From assembly GCA_004431415.1 (NCBI GenBank), contig QPMI01000396.1:1-64000 (forward strand): 64,000 bases of DNA, written 5' to 3'. The stretch's first letter is position 1. Each line of letters starts with the position of its first letter. The notes below the pieces were generated by a model, which was not told the DNA's origin, searched no databases, and saw only the letters and a program-made list of their open reading frames with translations. Below, one piece after another: positions 11,367 through 23,818 of this stretch. The position numbers were made by a program, and so were the translations under genes. The DNA is from Cyanophora paradoxa (lineage: Eukaryota > Glaucocystophyceae > Cyanophorales > Cyanophoraceae).

Positions 11367-13223
11367 GCGTACTGGTGGAGTTTTTTCGAAGCCTGTCTTC
11401 CGATCGCAAGTCGGCCGTGGCGTTCTCCCAGTCGTATCAACGCGCGCGTTGCATTTTCCTGTCTTCCTCAGACTCAGTCCCTGTGTACGGGGACCGTGGT
11501 GTTGTGTTCGACCTGGACGCTGCACTGCACGAGCTTGGCTACGTTGATCCGCGCGAGATGGTCGACGATTTGCAAATGTCTGATATTAATGATGTCCTTT
11601 GCCGCTGGGTGTACCACCTCCTCACCCAGGAGAGCAACTTCTTGCGCATCGTGTCCACCGCATTTGCAGATCCTGTGTGGCGGCGCCCGTACATCGCTGA
11701 CTTTCTTCACCGCGTCATCCTCTGGGCTTTCGTGCCGGAACCTTCATCATCTCCCATCCCCGATGATCGGCGTGCTCTTGCATTGTCTACTAGCTCACTC
11801 GACGTGGAGCATGCTCGCCCAGTACATGTAGGATGGCTACGTTTGGCAATGACAACCAGTGCCAAGACGCTGATTGTGGACGACCTTGCGGCCGAAGATC
11901 TCGGCGTAATAGACGCTGCTCACGCGGATATGCCAACAGCGCCAGGCATCTGCATCCCTATCTACCGCAGCCTCCCGTGCGCAGCCACAGCGCTGCTTCT
12001 TTGCTCGGCCAAATTACTTACCAAATCCTCGCACTACGCGCAGGCTTGTCAAACCGTCTGCCGGGCCTTTTCGCATCAATAAACTTGTCATTTCCGGTAC
12101 TGCCATCGCGTACCACTACGCTACCAACTATAGCCAACTCGTCGACGCCCGGCTTGAAGCCAGGGAGGTTATCGTTCGCGGATCCCACAACACCTTACAG
12201 GACTTGCCGCCGCTGGCCCGGCCCCCTGTCATTCTGCGGCTTGAGTGCACTGAACAACCGTACCATGTGGAACGACTCTTCACATTGCGTGTCCCACACA
12301 TTCATATCATTCCCTCCGCACGTGTGTCACCTGCATGGGCCTCGCACATGCACATCAACCTCGAGCCCCGCTGGGTAGGTGACGGCAGCAAGCTCCAAGG
12401 CCCGTACCAGACAACGCATCTTGAAATTGAGATCCCAACTTCGCCTGTTGGTTGCATGCGGATGCAGTCCCTGCCTCGGTCCCTCGTTGTACTACGTTGT
12501 CCCGTTTCGGACTGTTGCCTGCAACCTGTAGCCTCTGGTATAGCCTTGCTTCCGCATCTCATATCGCTCGATCTCTCTGCTGCAGCCCTGTTCGACCATA
12601 GATATAGGGCCTCAGACATCGCTCGCTTTGCATCAGCCATCTCTTCTTCTACCCTTCGTCGCATTGTGATCCCCGTTGTATGCCCCCAGGGGGTCGAGTG
12701 CCTTGTTATCGTCAATGCCGTCGCGAATCTTGCGCGCAACTGCCGTGTCCTGGAGTCTCTCGGTCTCGTCGGCGGCATTCTGACGTTGCCAAGGCAGGTC
12801 CCGCGCTATGCGGCCGCTGCGGTGGCCGCAGCGTTTGAGACGTCCACCAGCATTAACGAGGTCTTTCTCGATGTCCCATCACAAGAGAACACCGTGTCCC
12901 GCGAGGTTGCAGCCTTCTTCCGAGCCTACATTACAGCTTTGCACGAACGCAGCACGATCGCCGATCGGCTACTCAAGGAGAAGCGTGATATCGCCGCGGC
13001 CGGAGCTCGCGTCTCCAAGGCATGCTCGCAGCCTGGCGAGGATGGCTTTCGTGGTCCGCTCGTTGAGGCTAAAGCAACCTATGAGGCTGTTCAGGCGGCA
13101 GAGACGCGGACCACCTTGCTCAGGCTTCGCGATTCCGAGCTAGCCGATGAGATTGCCCGTATACAGCAGGCCTTCTGTCCCTTCGAAATCGTCGATAATG
13201 ATGTGATTGTTATTGATGACTGA
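11348..13223 (+). CDS. F-box-like protein with C-terminal SUMO-interacting motif
   Basis: Begins MDSLPDCVLVEFFRSL, resembling an F-box (LP..ll..if..L), though only its first half is convincing. One intron at 11,977-12,043 (gtgcgc..gcgcag, 67 nt) joins the first exon in phase to the second. The body is leucine-rich with hydrophobic strand repeats (VISGTAIAYHY.., LRCPVSDCCL.., LISLDLSAAAL..) reminiscent of the diverged LRR halves of F-box proteins. A helical, charged region precedes the end. The last residues are VDNDVIVIDD: a run of four aliphatic residues followed by acids, a textbook SIM placed at the very C-terminus. F-box/LRR proteins are substrate receptors of SCF ubiquitin ligases (family knowledge); a SIM could direct one to sumoylated targets (inference). 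Confidence 0.6.
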
Positions 13224-13650
13224 TATATATGCTTCCTGCAAATAGGCTATGTAGATGCTGTTTTAATTTAGTTTTGGTATTCATGAAGCCACACTGATCG
13301 CACTCCTCCTGCAAATTGGTGCCAGGGTGTCCGACCATCTTGCATTTCAAGCTCGGGTATCTTCTGCTTCAGCCGCCGCTGTATTTTTTTAGTTGCAGCC
13401 AGGAGGCAAAGGACTTCTTCATCCGGCACATGGATTCAATCCATGCACTTGATTAGGCTTCTCGGGCCTCACGCGCATCGCACTCGGAAGCTGCAGGGCT
13501 GTAGTCTAGCCTGTATCTATATAGCTACCTGCACTTCTTGAGCATGTCTCTTTTCGTAATTGTGATCAACTGATTTGTAGAGTACACGAAATTGTGATCA
13601 AATGATTTGTAGAGTACACGAACTCGCTGTCTGTAGCACACATGCACACA
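13224..13650. repeat. Intergenic stretch with a short tandem repeat
   Basis: No gene seen. A 33-bp unit containing aattgtgatcaa and tgatttgtagagtacacgaa occurs twice in tandem at about 13,557-13,622. Confidence 0.7.
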
Positions 13651-13653
13651 CTC

Positions 13654-13875
13654 TCATTCTTTTGTAGCTGCAGGCTTAAGGTCCAGATCGGGTACTGTAG
13701 CTACTGTACTTGGGATACTGGAGGCGACGACGTATCTCGTGATGTACTCCGCCATGCCTAGCGGCCGTGGCATACCCTGAAGATCGCTGTTGCCCTTGGA
13801 ACTTGCTATTAAGCTCATATTATACACGGTACTGTAGGCCTGCTGCAGCGCCGCAGCACTACGAGTGAGCGTCAT
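13654..13875 (-). CDS. Possible C-terminal exon of an unknown protein
   Basis: This 73-codon frame reads like protein (alanine-rich helix, then MAEYITRYVVASSIPS, ending DLDLKPAATKE) and stops near 13,654. No start or upstream exon can be fixed: the region 13,875-14,100 is open in other minus-strand frames. No family recognised. Confidence 0.3.
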   Translation of the reverse strand: MTLTRSAAALQQAYSTVYNMSLIASSKGNSDLQGMPRPLGMAEYITRYVVASSIPSTVATVPDLDLKPAATKE

Positions 13876-14165
13876 CTTCGTCGTGATTGTGAGCCGTCAG
13901 CGCGTGCACACCTGCTGCACGCCGTCCGAAAGGCCAGGACGGTGCGTGTTGCTGTGTGCAGCTTCGTACCGGTCCTTGTCGTTCGGCGATGGGCTGCGCG
14001 GCTCGGCGTCCAAGTGAGCAGCTCTCGTGCGCGCATTTCCTCTTCGCGCGTGATTTGCGCACCGAGACCGCTTCATTGCCGTATGCGGTGCGATATCAGG
14101 CTGGTCACGGCTGGTCACGTCAACCTCCTTTCGGAGAAAGTACCAATATTAATATTGTCAAAACG

Positions 14166-14536
14166 ATGAGGCGAAGGAGGAAGAGCCTACCCCACACGGG
14201 CCCCCTAGCCGGCTTCAGGGTTGCAGCTGCCCAACCTACGGGAGTCTTTCCAACGCCAATTGTTACGAAGTATTCGGACCCTTTTACACTTCGGCAGACT
14301 ACGGCCGAGGTCGACAAGTGGGACTCTGAGTTGCGATCGCGCTACTTTACGTATACTCTGGTATCAACTTGTCTCATCGACTAACGAATTTCAGCTATAG
14401 TAATGGTTTCATGTTCGCGCGTTTTCGTGCTCTCGTTTATGCAATCTTCAGGCATCAATGTAATACAGTACCCGTTTTGACGGCCGTTCTGGTAATGCCG
14501 TTACCGTTGCGCGACCAGCTATCGGATTCAGTATGA
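14166..14536 (+). CDS. Small unknown protein, 108 aa, two exons
   Basis: The ATG at 14,166 opens a strongly basic N-terminus (MRRRRKSL), and the frame runs to a 44-nt intron at 14,351-14,394 (gtatac..ttcag) with a perfect gactaac branch site. Exon 2 continues in phase (YSNGFMFARFRALVYAIFR) to TGA at 14,536. An AT-rich aatattaatatt palindrome just upstream could serve as a promoter element. No known domain. The in-phase, well-formed intron is the main support. Confidence 0.6.
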
Positions 14537-14719
14537 ATTACGTGGTCATCAGGTCTTTTGTTTGAAGCACCCCCTGGATGACTGCAGCTGATTGCCTCCG
14601 CACCGGCGTTCTTTAGTTACCGCGCATTGGGACCTGCAGCTGCTGCGACCGGCTACCGGAACGCGGGTCAAGCTTGCACGAGTACTTGGTAGCGGTTTCT
14701 CATCGCTACCGGCGCAAGG

Positions 14720-15130
14720 TTGTTAGTTTCGCCGATTGATCAGCTTTGGTTCCATCGAACGGCTACTGGTACATCGGTGGACCGCGTACGTAGTGCGCAC
14801 TATCGCCTTGGTGGCGGCCGCAAGGGCGGGAGTACGGCTGATCACGTGCGTGCCAGCGTGTTTTCTCGGGACCCGCCAGTTCCCGCTGAAAGCTACTTTA
14901 GGTCGCATGCTAGCTGCCGCCGTCGAGTCCAGATTCCAACTACTTTCGCTAGCAAGTCATGTGCGTATTGGCGTTGGCATATGTTGAACATCGCGTCCTC
15001 TACCTTACTCTGCTTTAATCGGGCGCATGCGCGTAGAATCTTACGACCTGGTTCTGTCGAGAGTCGTCGCTGTACCTACACTCTGTTTTTGTCAAGGTCG
15101 TCGCTGTATATCTTGTCACCTGGTTGTTAA
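14720..15130 (+). CDS. Possible exon of unknown protein, Arg/Ser-rich
   Basis: A 136-codon frame stays open with no family resemblance; a second plus-strand frame over 14,736-14,987 is also open and more hydrophobic, so the true frame is unclear. Listed only because the surrounding 15.13-15.48 kb shows nothing. Confidence 0.2.
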   Translation: MLVSPIDQLWFHRTATGTSVDRVRSAHYRLGGGRKGGSTADHVRASVFSRDPPVPAESYFRSHASCRRRVQIPTTFASKSCAYWRWHMLNIASSTLLCFNRAHARRILRPGSVESRRCTYTLFLSRSSLYILSPGC

Positions 15131-15535
15131 TTCAAGGATCACTACCACTGGCAAGACACTGTATCGCGCCAGGTAATCCGTGATGGTGACGCTTTGTTAG
15201 CTTGACTTATAATTATGAGAGCAGTAACAGCTTTTCAAATGGCAACTCTTGTTGCACTTCCTAGGCAATTTATGTATGAATTCCCCTCTTCTCACTCGCA
15301 CTTCATGTCATTACCTGCTCCATCGTTTGTGCGCATCTAATGTTCTTGCCTTGGGTGCTGTGCACTGGATGCTGATGTCCTTGTTACCAGGCACCTTGCA
15401 ATCCGCCGATTCAGTACATTGCAAGTAATATATCCCGACCTGCTCATCACCTAACTGGGACTAGCGCAAGTTTATCCGCGGAGGTGACGTTGCGATGTGC
15501 TGTGCACATCTTTTGCTCGTTCTTGAATTCAGTTT

Positions 15536-17275
15536 TTGTCGCAGTTCTTCTATAGATGTACCGTCCTTGCGTCATGCACCGCAGCATTCCGTACCGAGCA
15601 TGATTTGCGGTACCATATGGCAGGGGCACATGACACTACACGTGATGGTATTTTCCCATGCGGATATTGTGCCATGGTCCTCGCCGACCGTCCAGCTTGG
15701 GATGCACACCGTGTGTCCGTGCATCATGTAGGCCGGCTACGTACGTGTGGGTCTCAATGCGATTGTTCTCCGGGTCTCTTACCTGAACTGTACGGATGTA
15801 GGGCAAAATCGTGCGTCTGTCCGTCGGAGCGAATATTCGAATGCGGATAGACAGACATTGCGGACTGCCGATACCGGTGAGTTTCTTTATTTTGCATTTC
15901 GTGCCTTCTCTCATTCTTAACATATCAGTGCTGCAGTTCGTCACGCATCTAACTCTCGTTGGACCGCGGAACATGCTAGGAGCGCACTTCGAAGTTTTCA
16001 CACCCAGCGTAATCGGTCGCTGGAACGTCATGCCAACTTTGAAACCATTTTAGCAAAGTGCATTTATTCTGCATCTTATAACCTGCATTAGTTTGTTGCT
16101 GACGTCTTGCTAAGCTATGAACCTGTACAATTCTGGAATGAAATCTCCAATCTCGATCTGAAGGATGCTGCAAGAGTGTTCTTTCTCAAGCTATACTGCA
16201 TCCGGCGCACTTGTAGTTGCTGCACCGAATCACGACGTGCAGACAAATTACATATTCTGCGGTGCAAGTGCATCGCCTCTGAGAGTACTAGTACCTCGTA
16301 TAGTCACAGTAAGGACTGTCAGTGCGTGACGGGCGACGTGCGATGTCATGTCTGTTCAATTATGAAGCTACACGGAATACCTTCGTCACAAGCTACAGTT
16401 GAATTTTGCAGCCGGTGTAATGCTTTCAAGTGTGCCCCCGATCGACCCTTCTGCCCCTTCTCAAGTTTGGTGCGTTCCAATGTATTTTCGGACTGCTCGG
16501 TTCACTACACTATACCTAATTCAGCGGTGCAAAAGAACCGTCTGCATTGTGTGGATGTGGATGACCGTACACGTAACCTTCTATCCGACTTAACCTACCC
16601 CGAATTATTGATGTGCCAACGGGTTAATAATTACCAGGTTCGGAGTCTGTCAGTATAATGCGAGTCATCTTGTTGTCGCTCATATTGCACGTGCCCTGCT
16701 ATTCTCAGTTAATTCACGTCCGTGGCCCGAAAGGAAAAAACGGTCGGAGGATCGGTGGAGGGCAGCTCGGCTCGCAAGGGCGCGTTATCTTTGTACCGTG
16801 CAATCCCATCAATAACATCAAATCAATATTTCCTCTGCCACCTAGAGGAAAAGTTTGCTTGGTCAACCAGCGAAAGCCGAAAGGTGGGGAGACCTGGTAT
16901 AATCGTGTCAGGTTGGACCGGTGCTTCGAGGTTCTTGAGTGCCTTCGTGACACTACAAAACACATATATTATCAGAACATACAACTACGGGATCCCAACG
17001 ATCCGGAGTTGTTAGCAGAAATAGATAAGTGGAATGCTGGCACGACAGATAATGTCATTAATCCTCGCGACACGGAGGACTCTGATAGCGACAACTCGGA
17101 AAACGACGATGCTGATTCGGCTCACATGAACCGTCCTATCTGCCCGTCGGTTGCCGTCAATTTAAAGGGGACTTCCCTCAGCACCCTTCCTGTGAACGAT
17201 GGTCGTATTCTGCGTGCCCATTCGCCGGAAACAGATGTGTGCTCCTTCTTGTCTGTTTATCCAACAGGTGCGATG
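15536..17275 (+). CDS. Helitron N-terminal zinc-finger and Cys-rich region
   Basis: Two C2H2-type fingers come first (15,560-15,730): CTVLASCTAAFRTEHDLRYH, then FPCGYCAMVLADRPAWDAHR, each with C..C-x12-H-x4-H spacing. A Cys-rich segment follows (16,170-16,640) with multiple CxxC pairs and the phrase LTYPELLMCQRV, typical of the Cys-rich module that precedes Helitron_like_N in many transposases. An intron at about 16,639-16,709 leads to GRVIFVPCNPIN and a segment ending near 17,275. These parts probably bind DNA ends. Splicing between 15,850 and 16,100 is unresolved. Confidence 0.6.
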
Positions 17276-17289
17276 CGCCCGCGACCATG

Positions 17290-19015
17290 TCACATTTGAT
17301 ATCATTCCTACATTTATTGTCAGGCACGCATGGTTTACACGACCCAGCTAGACCGATCCAACTGTCGGCACGTGAATTTTTCTCCCACCGTTGCCTCGCG
17401 TCATCATCCGCCCCATTTCAACGCGACCCGGCCGCTCTTCTTAATTCGATTTCGATTATACTCGATGACGATGCGTGGCGTGGATTTAACTTTGTCAGAG
17501 ATAATATCGTCAATGCTGTTTCCAGCGAAAACCGCGAGGCACATGCTGTCACGTCAACGACCACCATGACGGTTGCTGACGCTTTAAATTTAATCAACAG
17601 TACTGTTGAAGATCATTCCTTAGATGCTCTCGCCATTCGCACGCGGTGTTATCGTACGATGACTCGTAATGTGAATTTATGTTTTGTGTTCATTGCACTT
17701 CCGACCTTGGGCTAATGTGTCCGAGGACCACATGTACAGGTTCGTGGAACCGCCGCATACTGGAACAATGCACGAAATAAATTACACAGCATGTTTACGA
17801 CAATCGGATTTCCTCATATTTATATGACGCTGTCCAGCGATGATCTACATTGGCCCGATCTTCTTCGGGCCATCGATCCTGTCAAGTTCCCGTCCAGCGC
17901 CGCCGTCGCCGAATTTACTAAGAATCGGGACGATGTTGTAAAATTGCTGAACGAGAATCCTGGCATTGTGGCTGAGCATTTTGATGAACGGGTTCGCGCC
18001 ATGCTTGACCTCTTCCAATCTACGGCTGGTGAAGTGCTTTTTGGTTGGCCTGTTGTTGATTTCTTTGTCCGGTGCGCCGATGTTTTTGAATCCTGTGACC
18101 CTGCACATTTGCTGTCTTACCTGTTTCTACAAAGGTATGAAGTTCAGAGTCGAGGGTCGCTTCACGCACATTTGGTGATTTGGCTGGGCGAGCGCACCCG
18201 AGATGGTGTCACGACGCCCCCGCCCGTCCTAGACCCCGCAGACCCCGGTTTCAATGGCGAACAAGTCTGCGCGTGGCTGGATACGGTTGTTCAGACCGAG
18301 GTAAGCCATTACCGTTGTTGCTAATTTCCAGGATGCTGCACACTATTAATCTTGAATGTAGCAACCTCGGACGGAAGGTCCTTTCGCCCAAGAATGGGCT
18401 ACACCCCGCCTACAGGACTACGTGGCACGATTCAATCGACATAAACACTCTCACACATGTCGCATCGATCCCGCCGCAGTGGGCAAATTTCGTCGCCGTC
18501 GCAAGCTTGCGACCGTCGACGAAAACGCCGAGTTGCATGACCCTATCACTGATGCCACGAAGCTGAACGTGCTAGAAGACCAGCTACAGGCCATGGAAAA
18601 AGCTGCTCCGCACGAGCACGTGGCTCGTTCAGCCCGGATCGCCAAATTTATGGCCGAGTACAAGGAGCGGTGCAAGTGTCGCTTCGGATTCCCACATGTG
18701 TTTGCCGCCAAAACGCATCTGCGGAGCTCTCACGAAGAACGTTTTATGTGTCGTGGGGACCGGGAAGTGATATTTAGGCGCTTCACACAGGATGATCGCT
18801 ACACGAACAATTTCCACAACATTATCATCCAGCTCTGGCAAGCTAATATGGATATCCAAATCGTCACAAATCCGTACAAGATAGCAGCTTACATTTTAGG
18901 GTATATGACCAAAGACGAGACGGAGGAGATGAAGGCGGTGGAAAACGTCCTAAATGACCTACCAGAGGATGCGTCAACTAACCAGATCCTCCTAAAAGTA
19001 ATGTTTCTCAATTTC
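17290..19015 (+). CDS. Helitron Rep endonuclease (HUH, two-tyrosine)
   Basis: Cuts and joins DNA strands during rolling-circle transposition. The Helitron_like_N region covers 17,320-18,300 with FTTIGFPHIYMTLSSDD at 17,795 and the metal-binding HUH motif RGSLHAHLVIWL at about 18,150-18,185. After an intron (about 18,301-18,359) the reading continues to NPYKIAAYILGYMTKDE at 18,870-18,920. There two tyrosines spaced by three residues (YILGY) are the expected catalytic pair of a Y2 Rep. Exons are open and the key residues are intact, so Rep may be functional. Confidence 0.8.
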
Positions 19016-19161
19016 TGATGCTGCGCGGTTCCCTAAATTAACTCTACCGGCATTGCGAAATAGATGCGAAATGCCATGTTGGGGTGTCGCACAATGTCCA
19101 AGCAGGAAGCTGGGTTGTATTGTCTAGGTGCGTAGCATCAATGTAAGCCAGTATTATAATT

Positions 19162-20599
19162 ATGCCTCATTTATGTATATCATCGCCTGTAACCATGCAG
19201 CATGCTCATGCTTGGGCACTCTGTCCAGGCATTCCGTTGTTTTTTTCGTCACGATCATCGTGCTCTGTCGGGGCCTACCTCCCTGGTAAACGTGGAAAGC
19301 ACCTGCGGCATAAACGGGAGCTCGAATTTCGAATGCAACATAATCCGAACGATCAAGATGCTTGGGCCGACGACCAGGTTGATTACTATATGGCTCGCAG
19401 TAAGGATCCCGACGGTGTCCAATCTGTCTTTTTATTGTACAAATGAAATCTCGCTACTGACTGACATTTCTTCTTGCTCAGGTGCAGAACCTGTCTTCGA
19501 ATCTATAACCTTCATGCAGTACATGAACTGGTTTAACTTACATTTTCTTGGTGATGCACCAAAAGGAGGCGGGCCAGACGCAAATCTCACGTCTGAAAAC
19601 GTTGATTGTGAGGGAGACGAGGATGAGGCGGAACTCAATGATTGGGAGCCTAATCCCGCGTGGGCGAATGCAGAGATTCGAAAACAGCATCCGCAAAGTA
19701 CTGCACCCTTGCGCTCAAAGAAGGCGGGATCCAGGTGAACGTTTACGTCGTAATTCGTTTGTTCTCACGTGCCCCTCGAGCTCTATCTCATTTATTGCCT
19801 GCGCAGTGTGTGCCCTCGGTCTTCTCTGTTGAGGCCCTTTCAACGCCACATCCTTCAACAGCGACGTCGACCGAGGACTGTGAGAGTGCGAATTCCAAAG
19901 GATGGTGACCCCGAAGGCCTGTACAGTCTGCTGTTGATGCACGTACCATTTCGGAACGAGCTACGTGATTTACTTGGTGTTGAGTCCGAGGATGAAGTTA
20001 CTCCTGCCGTCATTTCTGCTGCCGTCACCCGGCATCGTGCTACTATCGAGTACAATATTCAGTTCACTCACTGTCAAATGGCTGCCCGGATTGAACGGTC
20101 CCTCCAGAAGTTCGATCGTGATGCTCGCTTGGTCGCCGGCAAGAATTTAAACCCGGATAACCGGTCCACAACTGGCACTGCTTCTTCTGTACATCACCTG
20201 CGCCCTGGGCCAACAGTCGGCTTTAATGGGGTCGACGACGTTCGTGACGAGCCATCGATAGTACCGACGCGAGTTACGTCAACGGTAGCGCGTGATGCAA
20301 CGTTGTCGGCACTGCCCACCTCCGACGTATCTAATTTCGGCCCCTCTGGTGCGGATGACTTCAGCCCCTCTGGTGCGGATGATGTTCCTACCGCACCTCT
20401 GCCTGGACCCCCCGCCTCTTCGGGAGTTGATTTACATGACCTCGATTCGATGAGCCTCTCGGAAATGGAGGATAAGCTGAAGCCAAGGCAGCGGGAATTG
20501 ATGGTTGCGATTCGTCAGATGACAACTCGGCTCGAAAAGCACTACTCAACCCAAGCTGAGTACGCTGCTCGTGCTCTAGATGGTGTGGTGATCTTTTAT
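19162..20599 (+). CDS. Helitron Rep-helicase linker region
   Basis: Continues the same transposase. Recognisable pieces are DDQVDYYMARSKDPD (19,372), an intron (about 19,417-19,481), SITFMQYMNWFNLHF (about 19,505), an acidic stretch (DCEGDEDEAELNDWEP) and PEGLYSLLLMHVPFRNELRD at about 19,912-19,970. The last resembles the segment that immediately precedes the helicase in Helitron proteins. A degenerate octapeptide repeat (GPSGADDFSPSGADD) lies at about 20,338-20,380. Between 19,020 and 19,160 I see only intron-like sequence. Confidence 0.6.
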
Positions 20600-20602
20600 T
20601 AA

Positions 20603-23194
20603 TTGTACTATATGAACAGGTACAAATCTATTGTGGCCGCTAATTCCGGGATGCCCGAATGTCGTCACAAAGAGCTTCCTGTCGTATCCCCTAAGCAGCC
20701 TCTGCACATTGCGTGTGTTGGTCCAGGCGGGACTGGCAAATCTTTTCTTATCAAAACCATTGTTAAGTACATGCTCAACTGGAGTCGTGACCACGCAAAC
20801 ATGCAGCAACCGTGTGGCAATGGCGGCATATTACTCATGTCCTGGTCTGGCGTGGCATCCTTCAACATCGGAGGTAGCACCGTGTCATCTGTGCTAGCTT
20901 TTGGGGCTCCTCCCAAACACGGCGAAAAAAATACATTCTATCCTTTATCTGGCGCCCGAGCGTGCCAATTGAATGCAAGGTTCCGTGATGTCGAACTTAT
21001 CATTATTGACGAGATCAGCTTTGTTGGCGGCAAGAACTTTCCTCGAATCAATCAGCGGTTACAGGAGATCTTCCAGGTGGCGGAGCCGTTCGCAGGGAAA
21101 TCTATCCTGTGCTTCGGGGATTTCTTCCAACTTCCGCCAGTGCAGGAGAAACGGATTTACAACATTTTCGAAAGACGGATGTGGCGTACCTTCAAGCGCA
21201 GTGGCGAACTGGTTGATGATATTCACCTGTGGCTGTCTTTGTTTCACCCTATCTTCCTCGATGAGGTCGTCAGGCAAGCTGGAGACACCATGTGGCGTGA
21301 CACATGTTTGCGATTACGAGTCGGAGAATTTGATGACCGTGATAAGCAATTCATTCTGTCCAGGTACGTTCTGAAACCATTACATCCCTGTATTGCACCG
21401 CCCGCTCGCCTTTCTGTGAACGCACCGTGCAGATCTGTGAACCCCGAGGAGAACCGTCGGGGGTATGCTGCACTGGCTTGCGAACTAGCATCCCCCGCCT
21501 GGGAAACAGCGTTGCGAGTCTTCCCTTGCAACAGAGAAGTACTGAATTACAACAATGATCGTCTCTTTGCAACGTCCCGTCGGTATTTGGCTCCGATTAT
21601 CACACTTGAGGCTTTCGATGAAGGAGAGTATGATCACAAATCCAAAACGTGTAAACCAGCTGAACCGGTTGAGGTACGAACCCATGTCCGCCAGAGTATC
21701 AGTTGTTTTTTAAGCTTGTGCGTTCGTGGTGCAGAATAAAAATGGCGACCTCTTATTGGCGAAGTTCACCTTCTGCTTGGGCTCGCGGGTTATGATGATC
21801 ATCAATGAGGACACGCACGATGGTCTTGTAAATGGCGCGCTGGGGACGCTGGTTGGATGGGAGTTTGACGGTCCAGTACCTACAGCTTCGTCGACTGTTC
21901 GGCTACTTGACAAGAATTCTCCAGTTGCCATGTATGTGGCTTTTGACGACGACAAAGTCGGCAGGAAGCGCGGACGTACGAAAGTGACACTGGCCGGTGT
22001 TGATTACCAGGCCGTACGTGTTGAGCCGTCTGAGCGTGACATATCCAACGAACCAGTTATCCACGACAAGTCTTCAGCACTGCCTACTCAAACTGAGCAC
22101 GAAGTGATTCCTGGTTTGACGAATGCGGCAAAATCTACAAGTTCCGCTCCTTCTCGCACTCAGTTCCCTTTTCGTCTGGCGTGGGCTGTAACCGTTCACA
22201 AGTGTCAAGGCCTCACACTGTCAAAGATAGTCGTTGATTTGTCACGCGCTTTCACCTACAACATGGCGTATGTCGCATGTAGTCGGGTTCGATCATCTGC
22301 GGACATCATTTTCACCAATGTACTGCGTGACCCTATGGCTAGACGGAAGAAAGGCAAAGGACGTGCGCACCAATCTGCGATCCCACTGGGCACAATGGAT
22401 TCCGACAGCGACGTCTCCGAGTTACCGGACATTGCAATGTGCAGCACTCCGTCACTCGACCGCTGGTTGTACTTCGCTCCGAATCCGTCGGATATACGGG
22501 AGAATGCCCGGCTCCGTGCACTGGCCACGCGGATTGGTGTCCCGTCAGACAATCTTCATATCGCTTGGGGCACGTCTGTTTTTGAAGTCGCTAAACCGCA
22601 ACTGGTGGTAGAAGAGCAGCGCACCTTGGCCGAGAAATTTGCATCGACTCCCAAGTCTGGCGCTGCGGGTACTCGTACACGCATTGATGCTCCTTCTACC
22701 GACCCCCCGCGTGTATCTCACACCGACCCACCGCGTGCATCTCCCAAGACTCCAAAGCGTAAGCGCAATGAGTCTACTTTAACGTCGACGAACAAGCGAT
22801 CCGCTGCATCCTTTCCCTCGAGCTCTTCAGCGATGCCTTCCAGTGTACCTCGTGATCGGACGACGCCTACTTCGTCGACTTCTCTCTTACCCCACACGAC
22901 CCACGCTCTTCCACCACGGAATTTGTCAGCTGCTTTTGAGCAGGCGTCGTGTAGTGCAGCTTTGGGGGGTTCATTGCCACCTGAAGGAACCTGTGATCGT
23001 AACTCGTCGCATCCCTCACCTGCATCCACTGCGGCCATGCTTGTTCCTCCGGATATGCGACTATCGATAGCTGGTGTAATGTCTGCCCGTATCTACGACA
23101 TGGGAATGCATAACGTGTTGCTTTCCGCTACAGTCTCTCCTAACCTAATTCCAGTGAGGTCCGCCTTTATTATATCTGATATGTCTCGTATTTA
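20603..23194 (+). CDS. Helitron PIF1-type DNA helicase
   Basis: Superfamily 1B helicase that unwinds the transposing strand. Motif I (Walker A) is GPGGTGKSFLIKTI at about 20,722; motif II is LIIIDEISFVGG at about 20,998; motif III lies around CFGDFFQLPPVQ (21,112). After an intron ending near 21,733, the C-terminal motifs appear as RLAWAVTVHKCQGLTLSKI (about 22,175) and YVACSRVRSSADI (about 22,270). A Ser/Thr/Pro-rich tail follows to about 23,150. All helicase motifs are intact. One additional short intron is probable within 21,364-21,430. Confidence 0.85.
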
Positions 23195-23198
23195 GAAT

Positions 23199-23818
23199 GC
23201 AGTTCCCCAGTGGCTGATGCGGCATTCCACGCAGTAATTCTGGAGCAGGACGATGCATGTTTTTGTCAATAATTGACAGCATGATTGCGGAAGGGACCCT
23301 TCCTATTTTTACGCGTAATAGTGATAAATGTGATTGGGCGGATCGATTGCGTTCCGACGTGGTTGATCTGATGATGTCCATTAATCCGATGCATCCTCTT
23401 TTTCCTTTACTCAACTCAGCTGCCGTACCCGACGTACCCCATGGGCAACCGGCTCACAATTTTGGGGCCTCCGTTCTGCATTCGTACTGCAGCCGCATGC
23501 GAGATCCGAGAACTGATGGTAATGTATTGCCTTCAGCGGTCTGTTCGGGTTTCATAATTGACTGTTATCGCCGCAGCCACAAATCTGGAAGTCGCCTTCT
23601 GCGCTGCATATCTAGGTAGACCTATAATGGTATTCTTCGAAGATAGGAGCGTCAATCGCCGCTTCCCGTATATTCACACCGGAATGGATGGTACTTATCA
23701 CATGCCTCCTGCCGTGCGGTACATGCGTCCTTTGCTTCTGTTATACCACGGCATATTTCATGTAGACGGTACTCTGTTTTCTGTCAGAAACCACCACTAT
23801 TCTGCGCTAGTTCCTTAG
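23199..23818 (+). CDS. OTU-like cysteine protease of the Helitron
   Basis: OTU deubiquitinase modules are known passengers of Helitrons. The N-terminal catalytic region is DDACF near 23,240; a middle helix region contains WADRLRSDVVDLMMSINP (about 23,335); an intron at about 23,520-23,576 is followed by NLEVAFCAAYLGRPIMVFFE. The end has the catalytic His segment NHHYSALVP, stopping at 23,818. The catalytic Cys and the rest of the domain are in different frames, separated by a single-base shift at the T-run 23,251-23,255. This is either an inactivating deletion or a homopolymer read error. Family call rests on motif order, not on a search. Confidence 0.6.
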
